A stretch of 21,312 nt of DNA from DASYHS01 sp035998295. Lineage in GTDB: Bacteria > Pseudomonadota > Alphaproteobacteria > Azospirillales > Azospirillaceae. The DNA is taken from positions 1 through 21,312 of the forward strand of contig NZ_DASYHS010000063.1 of the NCBI RefSeq assembly GCF_035998295.1, written 5' to 3'. The stretch's first letter is position 1; the number at the start of each line of letters is the position of its first letter. Under the pieces are notes generated by a model. The model was not told where the DNA came from and made no database searches. It saw only the letters and a list, made by a program, of their open reading frames with translations. Positions 7,859 to 14,245 of the stretch are shown here, in pieces. The position numbers and the translations under genes are program-made.

Positions 7859-8752
7859 TCAGCGGATGCGACGGACCTCGCCGGCCTGTCCGTCCCGGCG
7901 CAGGTCGGCGAGCAGGCGCCTCGCCTCCGCCTCCTGCGCGAGGCGGCCGACCCGCACCACCGACCACGACTTGCCGGCCCCGTCCTTCCAGTCGAGCAGA
8001 TAGGCGGAATAGCCGCGCCGCCCCAGTTCGCCGACGAGGCGCGCTGCGTTCTCCGCGACCGAGAAGCTGCCGACCTGGACCGTGAAGCGCCCGACGTCCC
8101 CAGCCGCCGTGGCCGCCGCCGCAGGGGCGGGGGCGGGGGCGGGGGCAGGGGCCGCCGCGACCGGGGCTGGAGCCGGGTCGGGCAGGGCCGCGACCGACTC
8201 CGACTCGGGCATGGGTTCCGGCGCAGGCTCGGGCGCCGGCTCGGCCGTGCTCACCGGCTCCGGCGCCGCCTCGGGTTCGAGCACCGGCTCGACCTCCGGC
8301 GGGGCGGCTGCGACCTCCTGCATATCGGCGGCCGCCAGCTCCGGCTCGGGCGCCGGCTCAGGGATGGGCTCAGGCGCGGGCTCGGCGATGGACTCGGGCG
8401 CGGGCTGCGGCACTTCCGGTTCGATGGCGGCCGGCTCCGGCCCGGCCAGGATGTCCCCGGCCAGGATGTCCTCGGCCGGCGGCATCTCCGGTTCCAGTTC
8501 CAGTACCGGCTCCGGTGCGGGCGGCGCGTAGGGCGCCTGTGCGACGACGAGCGTCGCCGGGGCGGGTGGGGGAGGCGCCGACTCCATCATCGAGGTGCTC
8601 AGCCACGCCCCCGCGACGAAGGTCGCCGCCAGGCCCGTGCCCGCGAGCACCGCGCGCAGCGCGACCGGTCCGCCCGACCCCAGCGGGGACAGGCCGCGCC
8701 GGCGTCTGCGTTCCGGCCGCGGCAGCGGCAGCTCGTCTTGCGTGGTCGTCAT
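7859..8752 (-). CDS. SPOR-domain single-pass membrane protein
   Basis: A 297-residue protein with a basic cytoplasmic N-terminus (PERRRRRG), one transmembrane helix at about residues 31-51, a long periplasmic linker of Pro/Glu/Ala repeats (PAPEP-type, about residues 58-215), and a C-terminal SPOR domain (about 222-297) beginning GRFTVQVGSFSVAENAARLV and containing SWSVVRVGR. SPOR domains bind glycan strands stripped of stem peptides and bring proteins to the division septum, as in FtsN and DamX. The start chosen is ATG 8752, preceded by GGGGA at a spacing of 6. The reading frame stays open to 8878, but the extra residues look non-coding and would precede the basic N-terminus. Function in division or envelope remodelling is inferred from the domain. 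Confidence 0.85.
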   Translation of the reverse strand: MTTTQDELPLPRPERRRRRGLSPLGSGGPVALRAVLAGTGLAATFVAGAWLSTSMMESAPPPPAPATLVVAQAPYAPPAPEPVLELEPEMPPAEDILAGDILAGPEPAAIEPEVPQPAPESIAEPAPEPIPEPAPEPELAAADMQEVAAAPPEVEPVLEPEAAPEPVSTAEPAPEPAPEPMPESESVAALPDPAPAPVAAAPAPAPAPAPAAAATAAGDVGRFTVQVGSFSVAENAARLVGELGRRGYSAYLLDWKDGAGKSWSVVRVGRLAQEAEARRLLADLRRDGQAGEVRRIR

Positions 8753-8944
8753 GCACCGTCCCCGGCGGATCGCGTTCCCCGTTCGGCTTAATCCGATCGG
8801 TCCTTCTCCGACTTTACCGGAATCGGCGGGCCGGGCATAGTCCGTCGCTGTTCCGTTCTTCGCCCCCTTGAGTTGCACCCCGGCGGGTGCTACCGAAGAG
8901 TCCGGCGCCCGGTCGGTGCGCCGTCACCTCGAAACGACACGGGA
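8753..8944. other. Intergenic region between divergent SPOR and SLC13 genes
   Basis: These 192 bases separate two divergent start codons and must hold their promoters unless the transporter starts further upstream. The stretch around 8785-8875 is poorer in G+C than its surroundings, as expected of a promoter region. The only clear structure is the 8-bp palindrome CCGATCGG near 8792-8800. I see no convincing -35/-10 pair, riboswitch or terminator. Confidence 0.4.
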
Positions 8945-10735
8945 ATGGACGCCGCGGTGATCGACCAGGTCGTGGTCCTCTGCCTGCTCGTGCTGGTCTT
9001 CGTCGCCTTCGCGCGGGACTGGATGCCTCCGGACCTCGTCGCGCTGTCGGCGGCGGCCCTCCTGCTGGCCACCGGCATCCTCGCGACGGAGGACGTGCTC
9101 GGCGTCTTCGGCAATGCCGGCGTCGTCACGGTCGCGGCGATGTTCGTGCTGAGCGGGGCCCTCGAGCGGACCGGCGTGGTCGAGATCCTGGGCGACGCGG
9201 CGACGGGCACCGTCGGCGGCAACCGCGTCCTCGCCTTCCTGTTCCTGGTCGGGATCGCCGTCGCCAGTTCCGCCTTCGTCAACAACACGCCCGTGGTCGT
9301 GATGCTGACGCCGGTCGCGATCCGCCTGTGCCACCACCTCAAGCTGGCGCCCAGCCGCATGCTGATCCCGCTGTCCTACGGCGCGATCCTGGGCGGCACC
9401 TGCACGCTGATCGGCACCTCGACCAACCTCGTCACCGACGGCGTCGCCCAGCGGATGGGCCTGGCGTCCTTCGGCATCTTCGAGATCACCGGCCTCGGCC
9501 TGGTGATGGCGGCGGTCGGCATCGCCTATCTCGCGCTCGTCGGCTACCACCTGCTGCCCGACCGGCACACGGTCGCCGGCATCCTGTCCAACCAGGTCCA
9601 GCGCCAGTACCTGACCGAGGTCATCCTGCCGCCGGGCTCGCAGCTCGCGGGCCTGTCGCTCGCCGAGGCCGGGCTGAAGACGCTGCCGGGTGCGCGCGTC
9701 ATCGACGTGATCCGCAACGACGATTCCTTCCGCCGGAAGCTCGACGACGTCCAGCTGGCGGCGGGGGACCGGCTGCTGGTCAAGACCGGCGTCGCCGGGC
9801 TGATGGGCCTGCGCCAGCGCGAGGGGCTCAGCTTCGAGGGCCAGCTCCAGGAGGTGGCGACGCGCCAGACCGTCGTCGTCGAGGGGATCGTCGGCCCGCG
9901 TTCCAGCTTCGTCGACCACCGCCTCGCGGAGTTCAACCTGCGCCGCCGCTACGGCCTCTACATCATCGCCGTCCACCGCCAGGGCGTGAACCTCCGGGAC
10001 AAGTTCGAGGAGGTGCGGATGGAGGTCGGCGATGTCGTCCTGATGGAAGGCTCGCCGGACGGCGTCCACCGGCTCGTGGAGGCGGGCGACCTGATCAACC
10101 TGACCGAGCCGGAGCACGTGCCGGTCCGCAAGTCCAAGGCGCCGGTGGCGGTCGCGGCCGTGCTGGCGGTCGTCCTGCTCGCCGCGTTCGACGTGATGCC
10201 GATCGCGGGCCTGGCGCTGATCGGCGCGGTGGTCGTGGTCGTCGCCGGCTGCCTCGACCGCGACGAGGCCTACCGGGCGATCGACTGGCGCATCCTGTTC
10301 ATGATCCTGGGCATGCTGACGCTCGGCATCGCGATGGAGAAGACCGGGCTGGTCGAGACGGCCGCCGGCGCCGTCGCTCTGGTCGCCGGCACGCTGGGCC
10401 CGCTCGGCCTGCTGGCGGTGGTCTATTTCATCGCGTCCGCCCTGACCGAGGTGGTCACCAACAACGCCGTGGCGGTCGTGCTGACGCCGGTCGCAATCTC
10501 GCTCGCCCAGCAGCTCGGCCTCGACCCGCGGCCCTTCGTCGTCGCCGTGATGTTCGGCGCCTCGGCGAGCTTCGCGACCCCCGTCGGCTACCAGACCAAC
10601 ACCTTCGTCTACGGCGCCGGCGGCTACCGCTATCTCGACTTCGTCAAGGTCGGCCTGCCGCTGAACCTGCTGCTGTGGCTGGTCGCGACCCTGGTGATCC
10701 CGCTGTTCTGGCCGCTGGTCCCCGTCACGCCGTGA
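8945..10735 (+). CDS. SLC13-family permease with two TrkA-C domains
   Basis: A 596-residue inner-membrane transporter of the divalent anion:Na+ symporter/ArsB-like (SLC13, CitMHS) group. It has two membrane halves carrying related motifs, SAFVNNTPVVVMLTP (about residues 109-123) and TEVVTNNAVAVVLTP (about 501-515), plus TSTNLVTDG at 158-166 and SFATPVGYQTNTFVYGAGGY near the C-terminus. Between the halves lie two TrkA-C (RCK_C) regulatory domains at about residues 223-290 and 305-385. This architecture occurs in bacterial sulfate or dicarboxylate transporters; the substrate cannot be read from sequence. ATG 8945 is preferred because it places the first membrane helix at the N-terminus; only GGGA lies close upstream, so an earlier start such as TTG 8873 is not excluded. 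The stop codon is inside a 23-bp tandem duplication. Confidence 0.88.
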   Translation: MDAAVIDQVVVLCLLVLVFVAFARDWMPPDLVALSAAALLLATGILATEDVLGVFGNAGVVTVAAMFVLSGALERTGVVEILGDAATGTVGGNRVLAFLFLVGIAVASSAFVNNTPVVVMLTPVAIRLCHHLKLAPSRMLIPLSYGAILGGTCTLIGTSTNLVTDGVAQRMGLASFGIFEITGLGLVMAAVGIAYLALVGYHLLPDRHTVAGILSNQVQRQYLTEVILPPGSQLAGLSLAEAGLKTLPGARVIDVIRNDDSFRRKLDDVQLAAGDRLLVKTGVAGLMGLRQREGLSFEGQLQEVATRQTVVVEGIVGPRSSFVDHRLAEFNLRRRYGLYIIAVHRQGVNLRDKFEEVRMEVGDVVLMEGSPDGVHRLVEAGDLINLTEPEHVPVRKSKAPVAVAAVLAVVLLAAFDVMPIAGLALIGAVVVVVAGCLDRDEAYRAIDWRILFMILGMLTLGIAMEKTGLVETAAGAVALVAGTLGPLGLLAVVYFIASALTEVVTNNAVAVVLTPVAISLAQQLGLDPRPFVVAVMFGASASFATPVGYQTNTFVYGAGGYRYLDFVKVGLPLNLLLWLVATLVIPLFWPLVPVTP

Positions 10736-10759
10736 CGCTGGTCCCCGTCACTCCGTGAC
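10714..10759. repeat. 23-bp tandem duplication spanning two convergent stop codons
   Basis: Two adjacent 23-base units (10714-10736 and 10737-10759) differ at one position (CACGCC versus CACTCC), and a partial third copy follows (10760-10771). Each unit contains the inverted repeat CGTCAC/GTGACG. The first unit supplies the TGA stop of the + strand transporter (10733-10735). The second supplies the TGA stop of the - strand allantoinase (TCA at 10748-10750). Confidence 0.9.
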
Positions 10760-11671
10760 GCCGGTCCCCGGCGGATGGTGCTCGTGCCAGTGGCGCGCGA
10801 CGTCGATGCGCCGGCACACCCAGACGCGGTCATGGGCCAGCACGTGGTCGAGGAAGCGGGCGAGTGCGGCCGCGCGGCCCGGCCGCCCGGCCAGCCGGCA
10901 ATGCAGCCCGACCGACATCATCTTCGGCGCCTCCGCCCCCTCGGCGTAGAGCTGGTCGAACGCGTCGCGCAGATAGGCCAGGAACTGGTCGCCGGAATTG
11001 AAGCCCTGCGCGGTGGCGAAGCGCATGTCGTTGGCGTCCAGCGTGTAGGGCACCACGAGATGCGGCCGCCCAAGGGCCGTGTCCCAGTAGGGCAGGTCGT
11101 CGGCGTAGCTGTCGGCGTCGTAGAGGAAGCCGCCCTCCTCGACGACGAGGCGGCGCGTGTTGGGCGACGTGCGCCCGGTGTACCAGCCGAGCGGCCGGCT
11201 CCCGGTCGCGCGCTCCTGGATCTCGATCGCGCGCCGCAGGTGCTCGCGCTCCACCTCCTCGGGGACGTCCTGGTAGTCGATCCAGCGCCAGCCGTGGCTG
11301 GCGATCTCGTGGCCGAGCTCGACGAACGCCGCGGCCGCCTCGCGATTGCGCTCCAGCGCCATCGCGACCGCATAGACCGTGAGCGGCAGCCCGCGCTCCT
11401 CGAACAGGCGCAGCACCCGCCACACCCCGGCCCGGCTGCCGTACTCGTAGATCGATTCCATGCTCATGTGGCGCCGCCCCGCCAGCGGCTGGGCGCCGAC
11501 GATCTCCGACAGGAAGGCTTCCGACGCCGCGTCGCCGTGGAGCACGCAGTTCTCGCCCCCCTCCTCGTAGTTGAGCACGAACTGCACCGCGACCCGGGCG
11601 CCGCCGGGCCAGCGGGGATCGGGCGGCGTCCGCCCGTAGCCGACCATGTCGCGCGGATAGTCCTCGCCCAT
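10748..11671 (-). CDS. puuE: Allantoinase PuuE (polysaccharide deacetylase family)
   Basis: A 307-residue cytoplasmic enzyme that opens the hydantoin ring of allantoin to give allantoate in purine/urate breakdown. It belongs to the NodB-like polysaccharide deacetylase fold rather than the metal-dependent amidohydrolase allantoinases. Recognisable blocks are the N-terminal YPRDMVGYG, VQFVLNYEEGGENCVLHGD, SMESIYEYGSRAGVW, GHEIASHGWRWIDYQ, GWYTGRTSPNTRRLV and MMSVGLHCRLAGRPGR, in the same order as the Pseudomonas protein as I remember it. Length is as expected (about 308). The start chosen is ATG 11671, preceded by GGGAGGGAG; the longer open frame upstream has no family resemblance. No other purine-degradation genes are in the window. 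It would release nitrogen, which fits the amide cluster thematically. Confidence 0.93.
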   Translation of the reverse strand: MGEDYPRDMVGYGRTPPDPRWPGGARVAVQFVLNYEEGGENCVLHGDAASEAFLSEIVGAQPLAGRRHMSMESIYEYGSRAGVWRVLRLFEERGLPLTVYAVAMALERNREAAAAFVELGHEIASHGWRWIDYQDVPEEVEREHLRRAIEIQERATGSRPLGWYTGRTSPNTRRLVVEEGGFLYDADSYADDLPYWDTALGRPHLVVPYTLDANDMRFATAQGFNSGDQFLAYLRDAFDQLYAEGAEAPKMMSVGLHCRLAGRPGRAAALARFLDHVLAHDRVWVCRRIDVARHWHEHHPPGTGVTE

Positions 11672-11834
11672 GTCCCGTCTCCCTCCCGGCCTCGCGCGGC
11701 CAGGATAGCGCGGGTGCCGCGGGTTGCGAGGGGCTTTCGCACCGTACCGTGTGGGGTACTTCGCGAGCATGTGGCACACGGCGCGGCCTCCGGTGTTCAT
11801 GTGCGGGACACGTGAGCAGCATTGGAGACAGAAC

Positions 11835-11984
11835 ATGCTCAGCAACGAAGCCACTCGCCTTCTCGCCGTCGCCCTTCTCGGCTCGACCTTCTTCCTCGGC
11901 GCCTGCAACACCATGGAAGGCCTCGGCCAGGACATGCAGGCCGGCGGCGAAAGCCTCGAGGAAGAGGCCGAAGAGGCGGAATGA
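11835..11984 (+). CDS. Entericidin-like small lipoprotein
   Basis: A 49-residue secreted lipoprotein. The signal peptide ends in a lipobox, LGAC, with the acylated cysteine at residue 24. The mature part is CNTMEGLGQDMQAGGESLEE followed by an acidic tail, which closely follows the entericidin EcnA/EcnB pattern (CNT-x-x-G-x-G-x-D-x-QAGG). GGAGA lies six bases before ATG 11835. Entericidins are small membrane lipoproteins of the bacterial envelope, in E. coli linked to programmed lysis in stationary phase; the role in alphaproteobacteria, where they are common, is unclear. A strong hairpin begins 9 bases after the stop and may terminate the transcript. Confidence 0.85.
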   Translation: MLSNEATRLLAVALLGSTFFLGACNTMEGLGQDMQAGGESLEEEAEEAE

Positions 11985-11987
11985 CCT

Positions 11988-12866
11988 CTATTCCCCCTTC
12001 TCCCGTTCGTCCGGGGGAAGGGGGGCCACGCCGAACACGGCATCGGCGACGCCGGGCACGAGCTCCCCGCAGGGCCGCGTAGCGTCCCACGGCAGGAGAC
12101 CGAGCGTCCCGGCGACGCCCATCGCGGCAAGCTGGTGCGCCACGCCCCGGGCGTGCTCGACATGCCCCATGCCCATGATGCCGACCACGGGGCGGCCGCC
12201 GTTGCGATGCGCGGCGGCGATCCCCTCGGCCATGGCCCGATCCCAGACCAGCTGCGCCTCGACGAAGCGGGCAGGGTCCATGTCCGGCCCATGCTCCGCC
12301 GCCACCTCCGCCAAGCTGTCCAGATAGGCCTGCGGCGCCGGTGCCGGGTCGCCCAGCCCTTCGCGCTCGGCCTGCGGAACGGCCGCCCAGCCCTCCGCGG
12401 CGACGCGGCGCGTCAGCGCGCGCTCGACGTTGAGCGCCACCAGCGGCACCCCGTGCATCCGCGCGAAATGCAGGATCGGCAGGTAGAGGCCGGGGTCGAC
12501 GCCCCACACCGCCTCCCAGTCGCTCTCCTCCAGGAACTCCGCCACCGTGCTCTCGCCCGCGACCCATCGGTCGAGCGCCGGCTGCACGCGCCGCGGCATC
12601 ATCTCCAGCCCGATCGCCAGGTCCGGCGCCAGCCCGTGCAGCGCCGCCAGCACGTGGAGCTGCCAGCGGTGATGCTCGGCCTCGTCGTGGCGCTCGCCCA
12701 GCAGCACCGCCGGCGCCCGCGCCGCCCGCTTCAGCACCGCGCCGGCGGCGAGCGGCGCGCGCGTGCCCGGCTCGACCCACCGGCCGGCCGGGACGCAGTC
12801 CCCGGCCGCCGCGGGGACCGGCCGGATCAGGAGCGCAAGCAGGGCGAGGGCGTGGAGGTAGGGCAC
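11988..12866 (-). CDS. ChaN-like haem-binding protein (periplasmic)
   Basis: A 292-residue exported protein of the ChaN / Cofac_haem_bdg family (Tiki-like superfamily). A hydrophobic signal peptide ends at about residue 21 (PVPAAAG). C24 is not in a lipobox, so this is more likely a soluble periplasmic protein than a lipoprotein. Family hallmarks are LLGERHDEAEHHRWQ (about residues 55-69), IGLEMMPR, VALNVERALTRRVA, and MGMGHVEHARGVAHQL in the C-terminal part. Relatives bind haem in dimers and are implicated in iron uptake. The start is GTG 12866, with GGAG seven bases upstream. Its last 12 codons coincide with a strong hairpin, and it converges on the entericidin gene with only 3 bases between stop codons. 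Confidence 0.85.
   Translation of the reverse strand: MPYLHALALLALLIRPVPAAAGDCVPAGRWVEPGTRAPLAAGAVLKRAARAPAVLLGERHDEAEHHRWQLHVLAALHGLAPDLAIGLEMMPRRVQPALDRWVAGESTVAEFLEESDWEAVWGVDPGLYLPILHFARMHGVPLVALNVERALTRRVAAEGWAAVPQAEREGLGDPAPAPQAYLDSLAEVAAEHGPDMDPARFVEAQLVWDRAMAEGIAAAHRNGGRPVVGIMGMGHVEHARGVAHQLAAMGVAGTLGLLPWDATRPCGELVPGVADAVFGVAPLPPDEREKGE
11993..12024. terminator. Strong hairpin between entericidin and ChaN-like genes
   Basis: A 13-bp stem (11993-12005 with 12012-12024, one T-G wobble) with a TTCGTC loop. On the + strand it lies just after the entericidin stop codon. On the - strand it covers the last codons of the ChaN-like gene. No T-run follows on either strand. The layout suggests a GC-rich terminator or 3'-end stabiliser for the small lipoprotein mRNA. 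Confidence 0.5.
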
Positions 12867-12940
12867 GGGCGGACTCCGGATCGTCGGACGAGAACGCTAT
12901 CTGGCGATTGCCGCCGCTTCCGCCATCCCCGGGCTTGCGC

Positions 12941-12946
12941 TACCCT
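12941..12946 (+). promoter_or_regulatory. Possible -10 element of a leaderless dehydrogenase transcript
   Basis: TACCCT ends six bases before the ATG at 12953, and no Shine-Dalgarno sequence is visible upstream. That spacing would put the transcription start at or next to the start codon. The -35 region (about 12918-12923, TTCCGC) is poor, so the call is weak. Confidence 0.3.
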
Positions 12947-12952
12947 GGCGTC

Positions 12953-13690
12953 ATGTCCGAACCCAAGACCCTGATCCTGTCCGGCGCCAGCCGGGGCATC
13001 GGCCACGCGACGGTCCAGCGCTTCAGCGCGGCCGGCTGGCGCGTCATCACCTGCTCGCGCGAGCCGATCCCCGAGGAGTGCAAGGCCGATCCGAACTGGA
13101 CGCACCACATCACGACCGACCTCGCCGATCACGAGAGCCGGGCGGCCTTCGTGCGCAGCGCGAACGAAATCCTCGACGGCGGGCCGCTGCACGCGCTCGT
13201 CAACAACGCCGGCATGTCGCCGAAGACGCCGATCAAGGAGAGGCTCGGCTGCCTCAACGGCGACATCGCCGGCTGGTACGGGGTGTTCGAGTTGAACTTC
13301 TTCGCGCCCCTGGTGCTCGCGCGCGGCTTCGCGTCCGGCCTGGCCAGGGCCAAGGGCGCGATCGTCAACGTCACCTCGATCGCCGGGCACGCCGTGCATC
13401 CCTTCGCGGGCTCCGCCTACAGCACTTCCAAGGCGGCGCTGTCCGGCCTGACCCGCGAGATGGCGGTGGAGTTCGCCCAGCTCGGCGTGCGGGTCAACGC
13501 CGTCGCCCCGGGCGAGATCGAGACCGCCATGGTCTCGCCCGACTACGACATGCTGCTGCCGCGCATCCCGCTCCAGCGCATGGGCCAGCCCCGCGACGTC
13601 GCCGACACGGTGTTCTGGCTGTGCTCGCCCGAGGCGAACTACGTGACCGGCACCGAGGTGTTCGTGACCGGCGGCCAGCACCTGTACTGA
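12953..13690 (+). CDS. Short-chain dehydrogenase/reductase (SDR)
   Basis: A 245-residue classical SDR oxidoreductase. The NAD(P)-binding glycine motif is SGASRGIG at residues 10-17 (S in place of the usual T at position 10). NNAG lies at 84-87, the catalytic serine is S142 (NVTSIAG), the active-site pair is Y156-K160 (YSTSK), and the PG motif is APGEIETAM (185-193). The C-terminus VTGTEVFVTGGQHLY matches family ends. The substrate cannot be told from sequence. The start at 12953 puts the Rossmann fold right at the N-terminus; the open frame upstream (from 12908) is Pro-rich and implausible. No ribosome binding site is evident, see the proposed leaderless promoter. It diverges from the ChaN-like gene. 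Confidence 0.9.
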   Translation: MSEPKTLILSGASRGIGHATVQRFSAAGWRVITCSREPIPEECKADPNWTHHITTDLADHESRAAFVRSANEILDGGPLHALVNNAGMSPKTPIKERLGCLNGDIAGWYGVFELNFFAPLVLARGFASGLARAKGAIVNVTSIAGHAVHPFAGSAYSTSKAALSGLTREMAVEFAQLGVRVNAVAPGEIETAMVSPDYDMLLPRIPLQRMGQPRDVADTVFWLCSPEANYVTGTEVFVTGGQHLY

Positions 13691-13701
13691 GCGCGCCGGC
13701 A

Positions 13702-13729
13702 GTGAACGGACGGCGGTGAACGAACGGCG
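13702..13729. repeat. 14-bp tandem direct repeat
   Basis: GTGAACGGACGGCG (13702-13715) is followed immediately by GTGAACGAACGGCG (13716-13729), one mismatch. It lies in the 99-base gap between the dehydrogenase and the first PRC-barrel gene. Confidence 0.85.
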
Positions 13730-13789
13730 CTCCGGGGCCGTTTGCCTCGCAGGCGCCTTTCGCGGCGTCCCGACGAGGAGGTCACGCCG

Positions 13790-14227
13790 ATGCGCATTCC
13801 GCTCATCACGACACAGGGCACGATACGGGGCCTCGCCCTCGCCCTGCTGCTCGCCCCGGTGCCGGGCGCGGCACAGCAGGCCCCGGCACTGCAGGCCCCG
13901 GCACTACAGGACGACGTCGAGGTCGGCGAGATCACCAGCATGCCGCTCGGCGCGTACGGCGTCGCCGAGGTGATCGGCAAGCCGATCTTCAACATCCAGG
14001 GCCTGGCGCTCGCGACGATCTACGACATCGTGATCGGCCCCGACGGCCGGGCGCTGTACGCGATCCTGGCGGTCGACCCGGCGGCCGGCGCGCCGGAGAA
14101 GCTGGTCGCGATCGACTTCGACAAGCTGGTGGTGGGGCGGGGTTCCGCCGGCCTCGTGATCGAGGTGCCGGAGACGGAACTGGTCCGCGCGCCGCGGTTC
14201 AGCTACGGGACCGGCGCCGGAAGCTAG
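13790..14227 (+). CDS. Secreted PRC-barrel domain protein
   Basis: A 145-residue exported protein. The signal peptide (about residues 1-25, cleavage after PGAAQ) has a hydrophobic core LALALLLAPV. A duplicated QAPAL pentapeptide follows, encoded by a 15-base in-frame tandem repeat. The remainder is a PRC-barrel domain with VIGKPIFNIQGLALATIYDIVIGPDGRA (split core at about residues 61-88) and YAILAVD. PRC-barrel proteins of this secreted type are common in alphaproteobacteria; their precise role is unknown. The start is ATG 13790 with GAGGAG (13775-13780) upstream; an earlier in-frame ATG at 13742 would add a basic segment that spoils the signal peptide. It converges on the HtrA-like protease gene with an 18-base gap. 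Confidence 0.8.
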   Translation: MRIPLITTQGTIRGLALALLLAPVPGAAQQAPALQAPALQDDVEVGEITSMPLGAYGVAEVIGKPIFNIQGLALATIYDIVIGPDGRALYAILAVDPAAGAPEKLVAIDFDKLVVGRGSAGLVIEVPETELVRAPRFSYGTGAGS

Positions 14228-14245
14228 GGGCGCCGGAAACTCCCC

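Noticed and set aside
8082..8531. A Gly/Ser/Ala repeat open frame on the + strand opposite the SPOR gene
   Set aside because: Its repeats are simply the complement of the PAPEP linker codons; there is no ribosome binding site or domain.
10775..11815. A 346-residue + strand open frame opposite puuE
   Set aside because: Composition is that of a reverse-strand shadow (Arg/Val/His-rich, no domain), and puuE on the - strand is unmistakable.
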